This document shows positions 10,160 through 18,499 of a stretch of DNA of 64,000 nucleotides, piece by piece. Position numbers and translations under genes: made by a program. The notes below the pieces were generated by a model. The model did no database searches, had not been told where the DNA came from, and saw only the letters and a program-made list of their open reading frames with translations. Numbering within the stretch: position 1 is the stretch's first letter; each line of letters starts with the position of its first letter. The DNA is from Thiosulfatihalobacter marinus (GTDB lineage Bacteria; Pseudomonadota; Alphaproteobacteria; Rhodobacterales; Rhodobacteraceae), in the NCBI RefSeq assembly GCF_016019955.1, contig NZ_JAECRZ010000010.1:1-64000 (forward strand). Direction: 5' to 3'.

Positions 10160-11413
10160 ATGCCTGCCCTGTGCCGTGACTGTCTGACCACGCTTACCTC
10201 CCAGAGGCGGTGCCCGTCCTGTGGCAGCTTGCGCATCACGCGGCATGACGAACTGTTCGATCTTTCGATCGCGCACATGGATTGCGACGCCTTCTACGCC
10301 AGTGTCGAGAAACGCGACAATCCTGAACTGGCCGACAAGCCCGTGATCATCGGCGGCGGGCGGCGCGGGGTTGTCTCGACCGCGTGCTACGTCGCCCGTA
10401 TCCGCGGTGTACGCTCGGCCATGCCGATGTTCCAGGCGCTGAAGCTGTGCCCGGATGCGGTGGTGATCAAGCCGCGCATGTCCGTTTACGGCGAGGTCAG
10501 CCGTGCCATACGTGCCATGATGGACGCGTTGACCCCCGATGTCGAACCTCTGTCGCTGGACGAGGCGTTCATGGATCTGGGTGGCACCGCGCGTCTGCAT
10601 GGGCACCCGCCTGCGGTGATGTTGGCCCGGCTGGTCAAACGCATGAAGGATGAGCTGGGTGTCACCGGTTCGATCGGTCTTTCCCACAACAAGTTTCTTG
10701 CCAAGGTCGCCAGCGATCTGGACAAGCCGCGCGGATTTTCCGTGATCGGCAGGGCTGAAACCGCATCCTTTCTGTCCGACAGACCCGTGCGGTTGATCTG
10801 GGGTATCGGACCGGCCGCGCAAGACAGTCTGGAGCGGGCGGGCATTCGCACTTTCACCGATCTTTTGCGGTGGGAGCAGGAGGATCTCGCTGCCCGTTTC
10901 GGCGCGACGGGATATCGCCTCTGGCATCTGGCGCGCGGGCAGGACCGGCGCCGCGTGTCGTCCCATACGCCAATAAAGAGCATCTCGAACGAGACCACGT
11001 TTTTTGAGGATACCGGCGATCCCGACATTCTGGACGGGCATCTGTGGCGCATGGCCGAGAAAGTATCTGACCGGGCCAAGGCCAAGGACAAGGCCGGGCG
11101 GGTGGTGACGCTCAAGCTCAAGCGCGCCAATCACAGCCTGATCTCGCGGCGGCTTTCGCTGCGTGATCCGACACAGATGGCCGATACGCTGTACCGCACC
11201 GCGCGCGGGCTGTTCGATCAGGTGGGCAACCAGGGGCCGTATCGCCTGATCGGTGTGGGGCTCGCCGATCTGATCGCCGCCGATCAGGCCGATCTGTCCG
11301 GCGACCTGCTGGACCCGCACGCCGCCCAGCGCACCCGCGCGGAACGCGCCACGGACGCGATTCGCAAACGTTTCGGAACGGACGCGATCCTCAAGGGGCG
11401 CGCCATGCGGTAG
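10160..11413 (+). CDS. dinB: DNA polymerase IV with N-terminal zinc ribbon
   Basis: The 417-residue Y-family polymerase performs error-prone translesion synthesis. The polymerase core begins near residue 36. Its metal ligands are in HMDCDAFYASVE (D41) and SLDEAFMDL (D134, E135), followed by the little-finger domain. Ahead of the core is an extra 30-residue module with C5, C8, C18 and C21, a probable zinc ribbon absent from E. coli DinB. The gene is convergent with the YcaQ-like gene, with only ten bases between their stops. No LexA box is obvious in the short upstream region. Confidence 0.93.
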   Translation: MPALCRDCLTTLTSQRRCPSCGSLRITRHDELFDLSIAHMDCDAFYASVEKRDNPELADKPVIIGGGRRGVVSTACYVARIRGVRSAMPMFQALKLCPDAVVIKPRMSVYGEVSRAIRAMMDALTPDVEPLSLDEAFMDLGGTARLHGHPPAVMLARLVKRMKDELGVTGSIGLSHNKFLAKVASDLDKPRGFSVIGRAETASFLSDRPVRLIWGIGPAAQDSLERAGIRTFTDLLRWEQEDLAARFGATGYRLWHLARGQDRRRVSSHTPIKSISNETTFFEDTGDPDILDGHLWRMAEKVSDRAKAKDKAGRVVTLKLKRANHSLISRRLSLRDPTQMADTLYRTARGLFDQVGNQGPYRLIGVGLADLIAADQADLSGDLLDPHAAQRTRAERATDAIRKRFGTDAILKGRAMR

Positions 11414-11423
11414 CGTGCTGACT

Positions 11424-12593
11424 TTATGCGTCGCGCAGCACCCGATCCAGGCCGATGAACCGCCGCATCCGTTCCAGTTCGGCGTCCAGCCGGCTGTCCC
11501 GCGCCGCGGTCCAGGCTATCTTGCCTTCGCGCCACAGGTTCAGCACCCGCAGTTCCCCCGTTTTGCGATCCGCCCTGACCTCGATCCGGCCAACGAAACG
11601 GTCGCCTTCCAGGATCGGGAAAACGTAATACCCCCAGACGCGCCTGGCCGCCGGCACGAACATCTCGACCCGATAGGTGAAGCCGAACAGCCGTTCCAGC
11701 CGGGCGCGATCCCGGATCACCGGATCGAACGGATTGAGGATGCGCAACCGCGCCGTGGGCGGTGACAGCCGTTCAAGCCGCGTTTCGATATCGGGTGGGG
11801 CCAGGGCGCCGAACCAATCGCCGGCAGCGGTTTGCACCTGAACCTGCTGTAATTCGACGGCTTGCGTCCCCTCCAGCCAGGCGCGCACTTCCCGCGCGTT
11901 CATCGCGTCCCAGAACCGCTGAATATCGCCGGGTGTGCCAAATCCCATCCGATCCAGCGCCGCGCGGCACAGCCAGTCCACCTGACCATTATCAGGCACC
12001 ATCCGGTCACGCAAATGTGCCGGAAAGATCCGCTCGGCCAGATCGTAGTACTTGGTAAATCCCACCCGGTGGCAAGTTGCCAATTCGCCCGCATACCACA
12101 TGTAATCCAGCGCCAGCTTGTGCGGCGGGCGCGACCACATTTCTTTTGGACCCTCCACCTTTGTGTCGAACGCATGGGTCGACAGGGGGCCTTCGTCGCG
12201 GATACGCGCCTTGATCGCCGCGCGTGCCGGGGCATCGGGCAGGCCCCGCACCCAGCCTGCATTCCCGTATTGCCTTTCCTTTCTGGCAAACTGGCGCTGC
12301 CACATCGGCAGGAATTCCATCGGCAACACAGAGGCATCATGGGTGAAATGCTCGAACACTGCCCGGTCCCTGGACAAAAGCTTGTTCAGCATCGGTTCGC
12401 GATAATTCTGGTTGCGGCTCCACAGGATGTGATGATGCGCGCGGGCAACCACCTGGATCGAATCCAGTTGCACAAAGCCCAAATCGTGGATCATTCGGCG
12501 CAGGTCCAGCGGGCCAGTCGGTGTGGGCGCCAATCCCTGCGCCGCGAGCCACAGGTGCCGGGCCTTCCTGTTGGGGATGCGAAGCGGCGTCAC
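11424..12593 (-). CDS. YcaQ-like DNA interstrand-crosslink glycosylase, winged-helix protein
   Basis: The 389-residue protein matches the YcaQ/AlkX (HTH_42) family, whose studied members unhook nitrogen-mustard-type DNA crosslinks. The family's catalytic Q-x-D motif is seen as Q42-L-D44 in LGFVQLDSIQVVARAHHHIL. The rest follows the usual three winged-helix arrangement and ends near residue 389. It lies tail-to-tail with the translesion polymerase gene, so two DNA-damage functions are adjacent. It shares its strand with the N-formylglutamate amidohydrolase gene, nine bases beyond its start. Confidence 0.85.
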   Translation of the reverse strand: MTPLRIPNRKARHLWLAAQGLAPTPTGPLDLRRMIHDLGFVQLDSIQVVARAHHHILWSRNQNYREPMLNKLLSRDRAVFEHFTHDASVLPMEFLPMWQRQFARKERQYGNAGWVRGLPDAPARAAIKARIRDEGPLSTHAFDTKVEGPKEMWSRPPHKLALDYMWYAGELATCHRVGFTKYYDLAERIFPAHLRDRMVPDNGQVDWLCRAALDRMGFGTPGDIQRFWDAMNAREVRAWLEGTQAVELQQVQVQTAAGDWFGALAPPDIETRLERLSPPTARLRILNPFDPVIRDRARLERLFGFTYRVEMFVPAARRVWGYYVFPILEGDRFVGRIEVRADRKTGELRVLNLWREGKIAWTAARDSRLDAELERMRRFIGLDRVLRDA

Positions 12594-12602
12594 ATGCGCG
12601 CC

Positions 12603-13466
12603 CTATTCCGCCGCAAGCGGCAATTCCTCGGGTCTGCCGATGGCTGCGATCTGTCCGATCACGCCGGACAGGCGTGTGCGAAACACATCAAAATCGGAAT
12701 GCGGCTCGATCCTTGTCTCGTCCATGTAAAGCGAACGGTCAATCTCGATCTGGATTGCGTGCTGGCGACGTGACGGCCGGCCATAGTGCTGGGTTACATA
12801 GGCGCCGGCGAAGGGCGTGTTGCGCGAAACGGCAAACCCCGCCCCGGCAAAGGCCGCCTCGATCTGGTCGACAATCTCGGCATGCGCGGCGGCGCCGAAC
12901 CGGTCGCCCAACACGATCTCGGGGCGGCGTCCCTGGGACCGGGCCACATTCAGCACGGCCTCGCGCGGCATCGAATGGCAATCGATCAGGATCGCCATTC
13001 CGAACATCTTGTGCGATTCGGCAAGAAGCGCACCCAAGGCATCGTGATAGGGGCGCCAGTAGGTGTCGATCCGCCGGTTGGCTTCTTCCAGGGCCAGTTT
13101 GCCGCGATAAATCGATCGCCCATTGGCGACAACACGCGGAATCACCCCCAGCCCCGAGGCCACGCGCGGATTGTGCCCCACGTTGCGCACACCGTGTATC
13201 AGGGCCGGGTCCAGTTCGTCACAGGACCGGTTCAGGTCAAGAATGGCGCGCGGCGCCCGAGCCACAAGGAATGGTGCGCCCATGTCCGGGGCGGTGTCGA
13301 ACAGGCGATCGACAAACGCATCCTCGGAGGAGCGGATGGAATGAGCATTCAGCAACGATCGCCGGACGAACCATTCCGGGTAGTCGCAACCGCTATGCGG
13401 CGAAGCGAAAACAACCGCGGAACGGCGCGTCTCGGGCTGAAGAATGCGAAATGCGTCCTGGGACAT
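12603..13466 (-). CDS. N-formylglutamate amidohydrolase family protein
   Basis: The 287-residue protein belongs to the N-formylglutamate amidohydrolase (FGase) family, which can release glutamate and formate in histidine degradation. Family motifs include VFASPHSGCDYPEWF, a LNRSCDE stretch, and ILIDCHSMP with a likely metal-binding histidine. No other hut genes lie nearby, so the physiological substrate is open. The start at 13466 has CAGGAG upstream and begins MSQDAFRI. A longer frame to 13514 reads through non-homologous sequence. Confidence 0.88.
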   Translation of the reverse strand: MSQDAFRILQPETRRSAVVFASPHSGCDYPEWFVRRSLLNAHSIRSSEDAFVDRLFDTAPDMGAPFLVARAPRAILDLNRSCDELDPALIHGVRNVGHNPRVASGLGVIPRVVANGRSIYRGKLALEEANRRIDTYWRPYHDALGALLAESHKMFGMAILIDCHSMPREAVLNVARSQGRRPEIVLGDRFGAAAHAEIVDQIEAAFAGAGFAVSRNTPFAGAYVTQHYGRPSRRQHAIQIEIDRSLYMDETRIEPHSDFDVFRTRLSGVIGQIAAIGRPEELPLAAE

Positions 13467-13615
13467 TGTCACTCCTGTTCCCGAGAAATATAGCCACAAA
13501 AATGAAAGCTTCAAAAGCCCTTGATCCCCCCGTCGACTCCTTTTATAGAAGCCGCCACCGGCGCGGTTTTCCGCGCCCCCTTTTGTTAGGGGACAAGACA
13601 GTCAAGCCGGTGTAT

Positions 13616-13690
13616 GGGTGATTAGCTCAGCGGTAGAGCACTTCGTTGACATCGAAGGGGTCACTGGTTCGATCCCAGTATCGCCCACCA
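13616..13690 (+). tRNA. tRNA-Val (GAC)
   Basis: The 75-base sequence folds as a complete cloverleaf. The acceptor GGGTGAT pairs with ATCGCCC, with one G-T pair, and the 3' ACCA is encoded. The anticodon stem CTTCG/CGAAG encloses TTGACAT with anticodon GAC, which reads GUC and GUU valine codons. The T-arm carries GGTTCGATCCC. A hairpin (13560-13577, GGCGCGG/CCGCGCC) with a following T-run lies upstream. Confidence 0.97.
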
Positions 13691-13767
13691 TGAATTCGCC
13701 GCCCCGCAACATCGGGGTGCCCGCAACCCCAAGGCGCACGCCGCGCCGCGAAATGAGGAGAAGGCCC

Positions 13768-13893
13768 ATGAAGGTCAAGAACTCGCTCCGCTCGCTCAAG
13801 AACCGGCACCGCGACTGCCGTGTCGTGCGCCGCAAGGGCCGTGTTTACGTGATCAACAAGACCCAGCGCCGGTTCAAGGCGCGCCAAGGCTGA
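13768..13893 (+). CDS. rpmJ: 50S ribosomal protein L36
   Basis: This 41-residue, very basic protein ([20 protein letters not shown]) is a component of the large ribosomal subunit. It is of the longer type without the full zinc-binding cysteine set; only C18 is present. GAGGAGAAGG precedes the ATG. The longer frame starting at 13618 runs through the tRNA and is not real. A strong terminator follows directly. Confidence 0.95.
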   Translation: MKVKNSLRSLKNRHRDCRVVRRKGRVYVINKTQRRFKARQG

Positions 13894-13924
13894 TTGCCCG
13901 GGTCATTTGACGCGACACAAGACG

Positions 13925-13952
13925 AAAAAGCCGCCCCAAGGGGCGGCTTTTT
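13925..13952. terminator. Rho-independent terminator after rpmJ
   Basis: AGCCGCCCC and GGGGCGGCT form a perfect stem with a two-base loop, flanked by A-runs and T-runs on both sides. It can therefore work in both directions, for rpmJ and for the convergent gene that ends at 13968. Confidence 0.9.
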
Positions 13953-13967
13953 GCATTCCCGAACGCT

Positions 13968-15176
13968 TTAGGGGCGTTTGGTGGCATTGGCATGGGCGGG
14001 CCCCCAGACCTTGGGGGTCACAAACCCGGTCTCCGGCAGGCCCCGCTTGCGCTGCATCCAGCGGATGGCATCGCGCACCTTGGGGGTGATCTCGTCAGGC
14101 AAGGGTTCCCTGAGATACCCCATCAGGTACAGCCCCTGTATCAGCTGTTCCTTTTTCTTCGGCGTGTCGATCAGACGGTCTTCCACCTGCCGGGGCGTCT
14201 CAGCCAAAGGGGCCGATACCGATTTCGTGAGCCCGGTGATTTCCCGGCGCGCAGCCTGGGCGAATTCGCCGTTCGGATAGAGGCGCAGGAACGATTCGTA
14301 CCCGGCGACCGTGTGGACATTCCTTGCCTGCCGCCATGCCTTGCGTTCACCGGCCTGCTTGCCGTCTGACTGTTCGGCAAGCAGCGCGTTCAGGCGGCTT
14401 CGGGCCTCGTCTGCCTTGCCACTATCGGGGTATTTGCGCAAAAACTCCCGGAAGGCGGCGATCGTATTAGCGTCGCGCGCCGCGCGCCACGCCACCAGAT
14501 CCGGGGCGTTTCGCTTTGTCTCGCGACGATCCAGAATCCGCAGCCGCGCGCGGGCGTCCCTGGCGTAAAACCCGTCGGGATACCGCTCCAGATAGTGACG
14601 ATATGCCCGCGCAGTGTTGCGGGTGCGGGCCTGTTGCCAGTCATCGCGTTCCGTGGCGAACGGATCGGCCGTCTTGCGCTCGCGCAGCCGCTCGCGGGCC
14701 GTGTCGGCATAAAGACCCCCGGGATAGCGTTCCAGATACTGCCGCATTCCGTCCAGGTTTCCCCAAACGGCGCCGCTGCGCGTCCAGAACTGCCGGTCCG
14801 CAGTCACGCGGCGCGCCCGGTCCCGCAACACAGACACCTGGCTGCCGGTCAGGAAACCGCTGTCCCAGGCCCTGACCGACCGCTGCCAATCTCTGATCGC
14901 ATAGCGTGTCAGGCGGCCGAAAATGCCATCCACAGGACCGGGATCAAATCCCAGGGCGGTCAGGTCAGACTGCACTTGCCGACGACCGTAGAACCCAAGC
15001 TGCAAGGCGTTTTCCGCAGCCCGCGCCCTGTCCAACGCCCCGGAATACTGGGCCGGGATTGTCCGGACGGGCATCTGTGTGAATTGATAGGCCAGTCCGC
15101 TGGCGGGATGGCCGACACTGGCACCCGCCAGAACCGTCACAATCCCCGCGGCAAGACTTAGATGTGAATATCGCAT
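13968..15176 (-). CDS. Exported peptidoglycan-binding protein with four TPR-like repeats
   Basis: The 402-residue protein starts with a signal peptide (about residues 1-29). It has two peptidoglycan_binding_1-like domains at its ends: residues 65-115 (DLTALGFDPGPVDGIFGRLT) and 345-395 (GYLREPLPDEITPKVRDAI). Between them are four degenerate repeats of about 50-60 residues, each of the form W..AR..NT..AYR.YLERYPDG.YA..ARARL. These resemble the tetratricopeptide-like repeats found in caspase-like and envelope proteins. No catalytic domain is seen. A periplasmic, wall-attached scaffold role is inferred. GGAGGG precedes the ATG. Confidence 0.75.
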   Translation of the reverse strand: MRYSHLSLAAGIVTVLAGASVGHPASGLAYQFTQMPVRTIPAQYSGALDRARAAENALQLGFYGRRQVQSDLTALGFDPGPVDGIFGRLTRYAIRDWQRSVRAWDSGFLTGSQVSVLRDRARRVTADRQFWTRSGAVWGNLDGMRQYLERYPGGLYADTARERLRERKTADPFATERDDWQQARTRNTARAYRHYLERYPDGFYARDARARLRILDRRETKRNAPDLVAWRAARDANTIAAFREFLRKYPDSGKADEARSRLNALLAEQSDGKQAGERKAWRQARNVHTVAGYESFLRLYPNGEFAQAARREITGLTKSVSAPLAETPRQVEDRLIDTPKKKEQLIQGLYLMGYLREPLPDEITPKVRDAIRWMQRKRGLPETGFVTPKVWGPAHANATKRP

Positions 15177-15298
15177 GGCACCCTCCAGAAATCGCGATCC
15201 GTGATCCCAGAAAGGCCATGCCCCGTCTGATATTCAATAACAAAGGGGCGCGATCCGATATCGCCCTCGCCTTCAATCTTTGACGGAACGCATTGAAA

Positions 15299-16519
15299 TC
15301 AATCGTATTTCCTTTGGTCCTCGATGACAATTCCATCATTCGGAAGGCTTCCCGGCGCCACGATTTCCACCATTCCCTTCAGTTTAAGCGTTTCGGCCAC
15401 AGACCGGCCAAAGGCTTCTTCGTCGCCACCCGCGCTTTCAACACGTACCGTCATCACATCCATTTCGCCCTCGCGCGTGGCAATCACCCGGGCCTTTGCG
15501 ATCTCGTCATGCTTGGCCACCAGCGCGGCCACCTGTTCGGGGCGCACGAACATGCCCTTGATCTTGGCGGTCTGGTCAGCGCGCCCCATCCAGCCCTTGA
15601 TGCGCATGTTGGTCCGCCCGCAAGGGCTTTGCCCTGGCAGAACCGCCGACAGATCGCCCGTGGCAAAGCGGATCAGCGGATAATCCGGGTTCAGCGTGGT
15701 CACGACCACTTCGCCCACCTCACCCGGCGCCACCGGCGTGCCGGTGCCCGGTGTCACGATCTCGACAATCACGCCCTCGTCGATGATCATGCCGTCCATG
15801 GCCTCGGATTCATAGGCAATCGAGCCAAGATCGGCCGTGCCATATCCCTGAAGACAGCTGATGCCCCGATCGGCATATTCCTGACGCAGCGACGGGAACA
15901 GCGCACCGCCGCCCACCGTGGCCTTGGTGATCTTCAGCCGCTCGCCCATCTCCTCGGCCTTGTCGAGAATGATCTTGAGGTAATCGGGCGTCCCGGCATA
16001 AGCGGTGGTGCCGATATCGGCAGCGGCGCGGACCTGCAATTCCGTCTGCCCGATGCCGGCCGGCAGCACTTTGGCGCCCACCGCCCGGGCACCGCTTTCG
16101 AACATGATGCCCGCCGGGGTCAGGTGATAGGAAAAGCAGTTCTGCACGATGTCCCCCGCGCCGATGCCCACCGCATGCAGCACCCGGCCAAAGCGGAACC
16201 AGTCGTTGCCGCTGCTGCCCGGTTCGTAGATCGGGCCGGGCGACTGGAACACGTGGGTGATTCCCGGCTGCGCCATGTCGGCAAACCCGCCGATCGGCGG
16301 CAGCGCGGACTGTGCCTTGCTCAATTCCGATTTACGCAGCACAGGCAGCGTGGACAACGCCTGCATGTCGGCAATGGCCGCCGGATCGGTGTCGGCCAAC
16401 AGCGCGACATACCCCGGCAGCGCCTTGGCGCGCGCGATCTGGGCAGGCAACGCGGCGGCGAGATCGGCGGCGCGCTGATCGGCGCTTCGGGTCTCGAGGT
16501 CATCAAAAAACTTGGGCAT
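15299..16519 (-). CDS. PaaK-like AMP-forming phenylacetate/aryl-CoA ligase family protein
   Basis: The 406-residue protein belongs to the phenylacetate-CoA ligase branch of acyl-adenylate enzymes. The adenylation region is seen in VFQSPGPIYEPGSSGNDWFR, GTTAYAGTPDYL, GYGTADLG and LIRFATGDLSAV. The C-terminal lysine-containing lid is near RADQTAKIKGMFVRPEQV. It activates a carboxylic acid with ATP and CoA; phenylacetate itself is not assured. It lies just past the 3' end of the Liv-type ABC operon, separated by one opposite-strand gene, which suggests a related aromatic or short acyl substrate. Confidence 0.85.
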   Translation of the reverse strand: MPKFFDDLETRSADQRAADLAAALPAQIARAKALPGYVALLADTDPAAIADMQALSTLPVLRKSELSKAQSALPPIGGFADMAQPGITHVFQSPGPIYEPGSSGNDWFRFGRVLHAVGIGAGDIVQNCFSYHLTPAGIMFESGARAVGAKVLPAGIGQTELQVRAAADIGTTAYAGTPDYLKIILDKAEEMGERLKITKATVGGGALFPSLRQEYADRGISCLQGYGTADLGSIAYESEAMDGMIIDEGVIVEIVTPGTGTPVAPGEVGEVVVTTLNPDYPLIRFATGDLSAVLPGQSPCGRTNMRIKGWMGRADQTAKIKGMFVRPEQVAALVAKHDEIAKARVIATREGEMDVMTVRVESAGGDEEAFGRSVAETLKLKGMVEIVAPGSLPNDGIVIEDQRKYD

Positions 16520-16636
16520 CGGTTACGTCCTTTGGCTAGCGGGCCCTGCCGCGACAGCATGGCAAATTGATGGGATGCGCGGGCCCTGCGATAAGGTTTC
16601 CCCAAGGTTGGCCCGCAGCCGTTGGAGGAGTGGTAT

Positions 16637-17503
16637 ATGGGTGATGTCTCGGACCGCACGGACGCGGCCCAAATGGGTAATGAGTTTGACCGCCGTATCC
16701 GGTTTCTTGACGATCTCCAGATCATGGATGTCGATTTCCAGGATTTCCGTTTCGACAGTTCGGAGTTGGTGAATCGGTTCTATGACCGGATCGAAGCGCG
16801 CATTCGCGACACCGGCGAAGACAAGTGGTTTTTCCTGATCAACTATTCCGCCAGCCGTATCGAGCCCGAAGCCTGGCTGGCGTTTTCGCGGCGTGGCAAG
16901 GCGCTGAACCTGGCGCATTCCATGGGCAGCGTGCGTTATGACGCTGGCGAAGAGACCCGCCGCCAGATCGAGCGCGACGCGCAGACCGAACGGTTTGATC
17001 CCAACCTGTTTTCCGATCGTGACAGCGCGATTGCCCGGATCGGTCAGATGACCCGCACGCGCCGCGCGCGCGTCAGCCATGATCCGAACTACGCGACAGC
17101 CGATTTCGTACGCCGTGTCAGCTTTGATCCGGACGGGCCGATCATGGACGTGGATTTCGCCCATTTCACCTTTTACCACAGCCGGGATGTGGATGATTTC
17201 TATGACTATATCGAGGACCGGATCAAGGACAGCGACCGCAAGTGGTTCTTTGTCATCAATTACGAGGATTGCAAGATCCTGCCCGCTGCCTGGGTGCGCT
17301 ATGCCTATCGTGGCAAGCGTCTGAACAAGGCCGCGTCGCTGGGCACCGTGCGCTATGCGCCGGGCTCGGAAACCGAGGCCGAGATTCGCCTGCGCGCCGA
17401 AAGCCAGGATTTTGACCCCAACATCCGCAACACCCGCGCCGAGGCGCTGGAGCGCATCGCCGCGATGAAGGCCGCGATCCTGGCCGGGATGGGCCGCACC
17501 TGA
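16637..17503 (+). CDS. Unknown protein made of two tandem copies of one domain
   Basis: The 288-residue product consists of two homologous halves of about 120 residues. Matching pairs include IMDVDFQDFRF with IMDVDFAHFTF, DKWFFLINY with RKWFFVINY, and MGSVRYDAG with LGTVRYAPG. Each half also ends in a similar helix (ALERIAAM in the second). The pattern of a hydrophobic strand ending WFF.INY recalls small STAS/SpoIIAA-like folds, but this is only a guess. There is no signal peptide or membrane helix. The start at 16637 is chosen because GGAGG lies eight bases upstream. Confidence 0.75.
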   Translation: MGDVSDRTDAAQMGNEFDRRIRFLDDLQIMDVDFQDFRFDSSELVNRFYDRIEARIRDTGEDKWFFLINYSASRIEPEAWLAFSRRGKALNLAHSMGSVRYDAGEETRRQIERDAQTERFDPNLFSDRDSAIARIGQMTRTRRARVSHDPNYATADFVRRVSFDPDGPIMDVDFAHFTFYHSRDVDDFYDYIEDRIKDSDRKWFFVINYEDCKILPAAWVRYAYRGKRLNKAASLGTVRYAPGSETEAEIRLRAESQDFDPNIRNTRAEALERIAAMKAAILAGMGRT

Positions 17504-17603
17504 CCCATCCTGCGAGGCAACGCCGAGCAAGCCAAGAGCGGCCCGCGGCCCTTTTCGCGCGGGAATGCGTGTGTCCATCGAAACGATCATGGTGTAACCG
17601 GGG

Positions 17604-18434
17604 TCAGCTGAGCCAGCGTTTGCGCCGCCGATAAGAGCGTACGTCGCGGAAGGATTTGCGCCCTTCATCCGACATGCCCAGGTAGAATTCCTTGACATCC
17701 GGGTTCTCGCGCAGTTCGGCGGCCGGCCCGTCCATCACGACGCGGCCGGATTCCAGAATGTATCCGTAATGGGCAAACCGCAGCGCCACGTTGGTGTTCT
17801 GCTCGGCCAGCAGGAACGTATAGCCTTCGTTTTCGTTCAGGGATTTCACGATGCCGAAGATCTGTTCCACCAGCTGTGGCGCCAACCCCATGGACGGCTC
17901 GTCCAGAAGGATCGTTTCCGGACGGCTCATCAGCGCGCGGCCAATCGCGACCATCTGCTGTTCCCCGCCCGACGTATAGCCCGCCTGAGATCTGCGGCGC
18001 TCCTTGAGACGCGGAAAATAGGTATAGACCATTTCCAGATCCCGGTTGATATCCGCCGTGGAACTGCCGCGCGTATAGGCGCCGGTCAACAGGTTTTCCT
18101 CGACGGTGAGGTGCTCAAAGCAATGCCGCCCTTCCATCACCTGGATCACACCGGCCTTGACCATATCGGCCGGATCACGCCCCTGGGTGCTCTTGCCCCG
18201 ATAGGTGATGCTGCCCTTGGTCACTTCGCCCCGCTCCGAATGCAGCAGGTTGGAGATGGCCTTGAGCGTGGTGGTCTTGCCCGCGCCGTTCCCGCCCAGC
18301 AGCGCGGTGATACCCCCCTTGGGAACGCTCAGGCTCACGCCCTTCAAGACGAGGATCACGTGATTGTAGATCACCTCGATATTGTTGACCTCCAGAACGG
18401 TCTCTTCGGTGCCACCAGCGTCAAGCATGTCCAT
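17604..18434 (-). CDS. Liv-type ABC transporter ATP-binding protein (LivF family)
   Basis: The 276-residue ATPase belongs to the branched-chain amino acid/amide uptake class. Walker A is GGNGAGKTTTLKA, the signature is SGGEQQMVAIGRALM, and Walker B is ILLDEPSMGLAP. The C-terminus is somewhat longer than E. coli LivF and ends in a basic tail (RSYRRRKRW). It is the last gene of acyl-CoA ligase - livG - livH - small protein - livM - livK - livF, all on the minus strand. The transported substrate cannot be told from the ATPase. Confidence 0.93.
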   Translation of the reverse strand: MDMLDAGGTEETVLEVNNIEVIYNHVILVLKGVSLSVPKGGITALLGGNGAGKTTTLKAISNLLHSERGEVTKGSITYRGKSTQGRDPADMVKAGVIQVMEGRHCFEHLTVEENLLTGAYTRGSSTADINRDLEMVYTYFPRLKERRRSQAGYTSGGEQQMVAIGRALMSRPETILLDEPSMGLAPQLVEQIFGIVKSLNENEGYTFLLAEQNTNVALRFAHYGYILESGRVVMDGPAAELRENPDVKEFYLGMSDEGRKSFRDVRSYRRRKRWLS

Positions 18435-18499
18435 AGTCTTTCATGTCGAGTGTATCGGTGTCCCGGCCGTTGCACCGGCCGGGACAGGGTTTCAAACGC

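Noticed and set aside
13618..13767. Frame joining the tRNA to rpmJ
   Set aside because: It translates the tRNA-Val gene. L36 begins at 13768.
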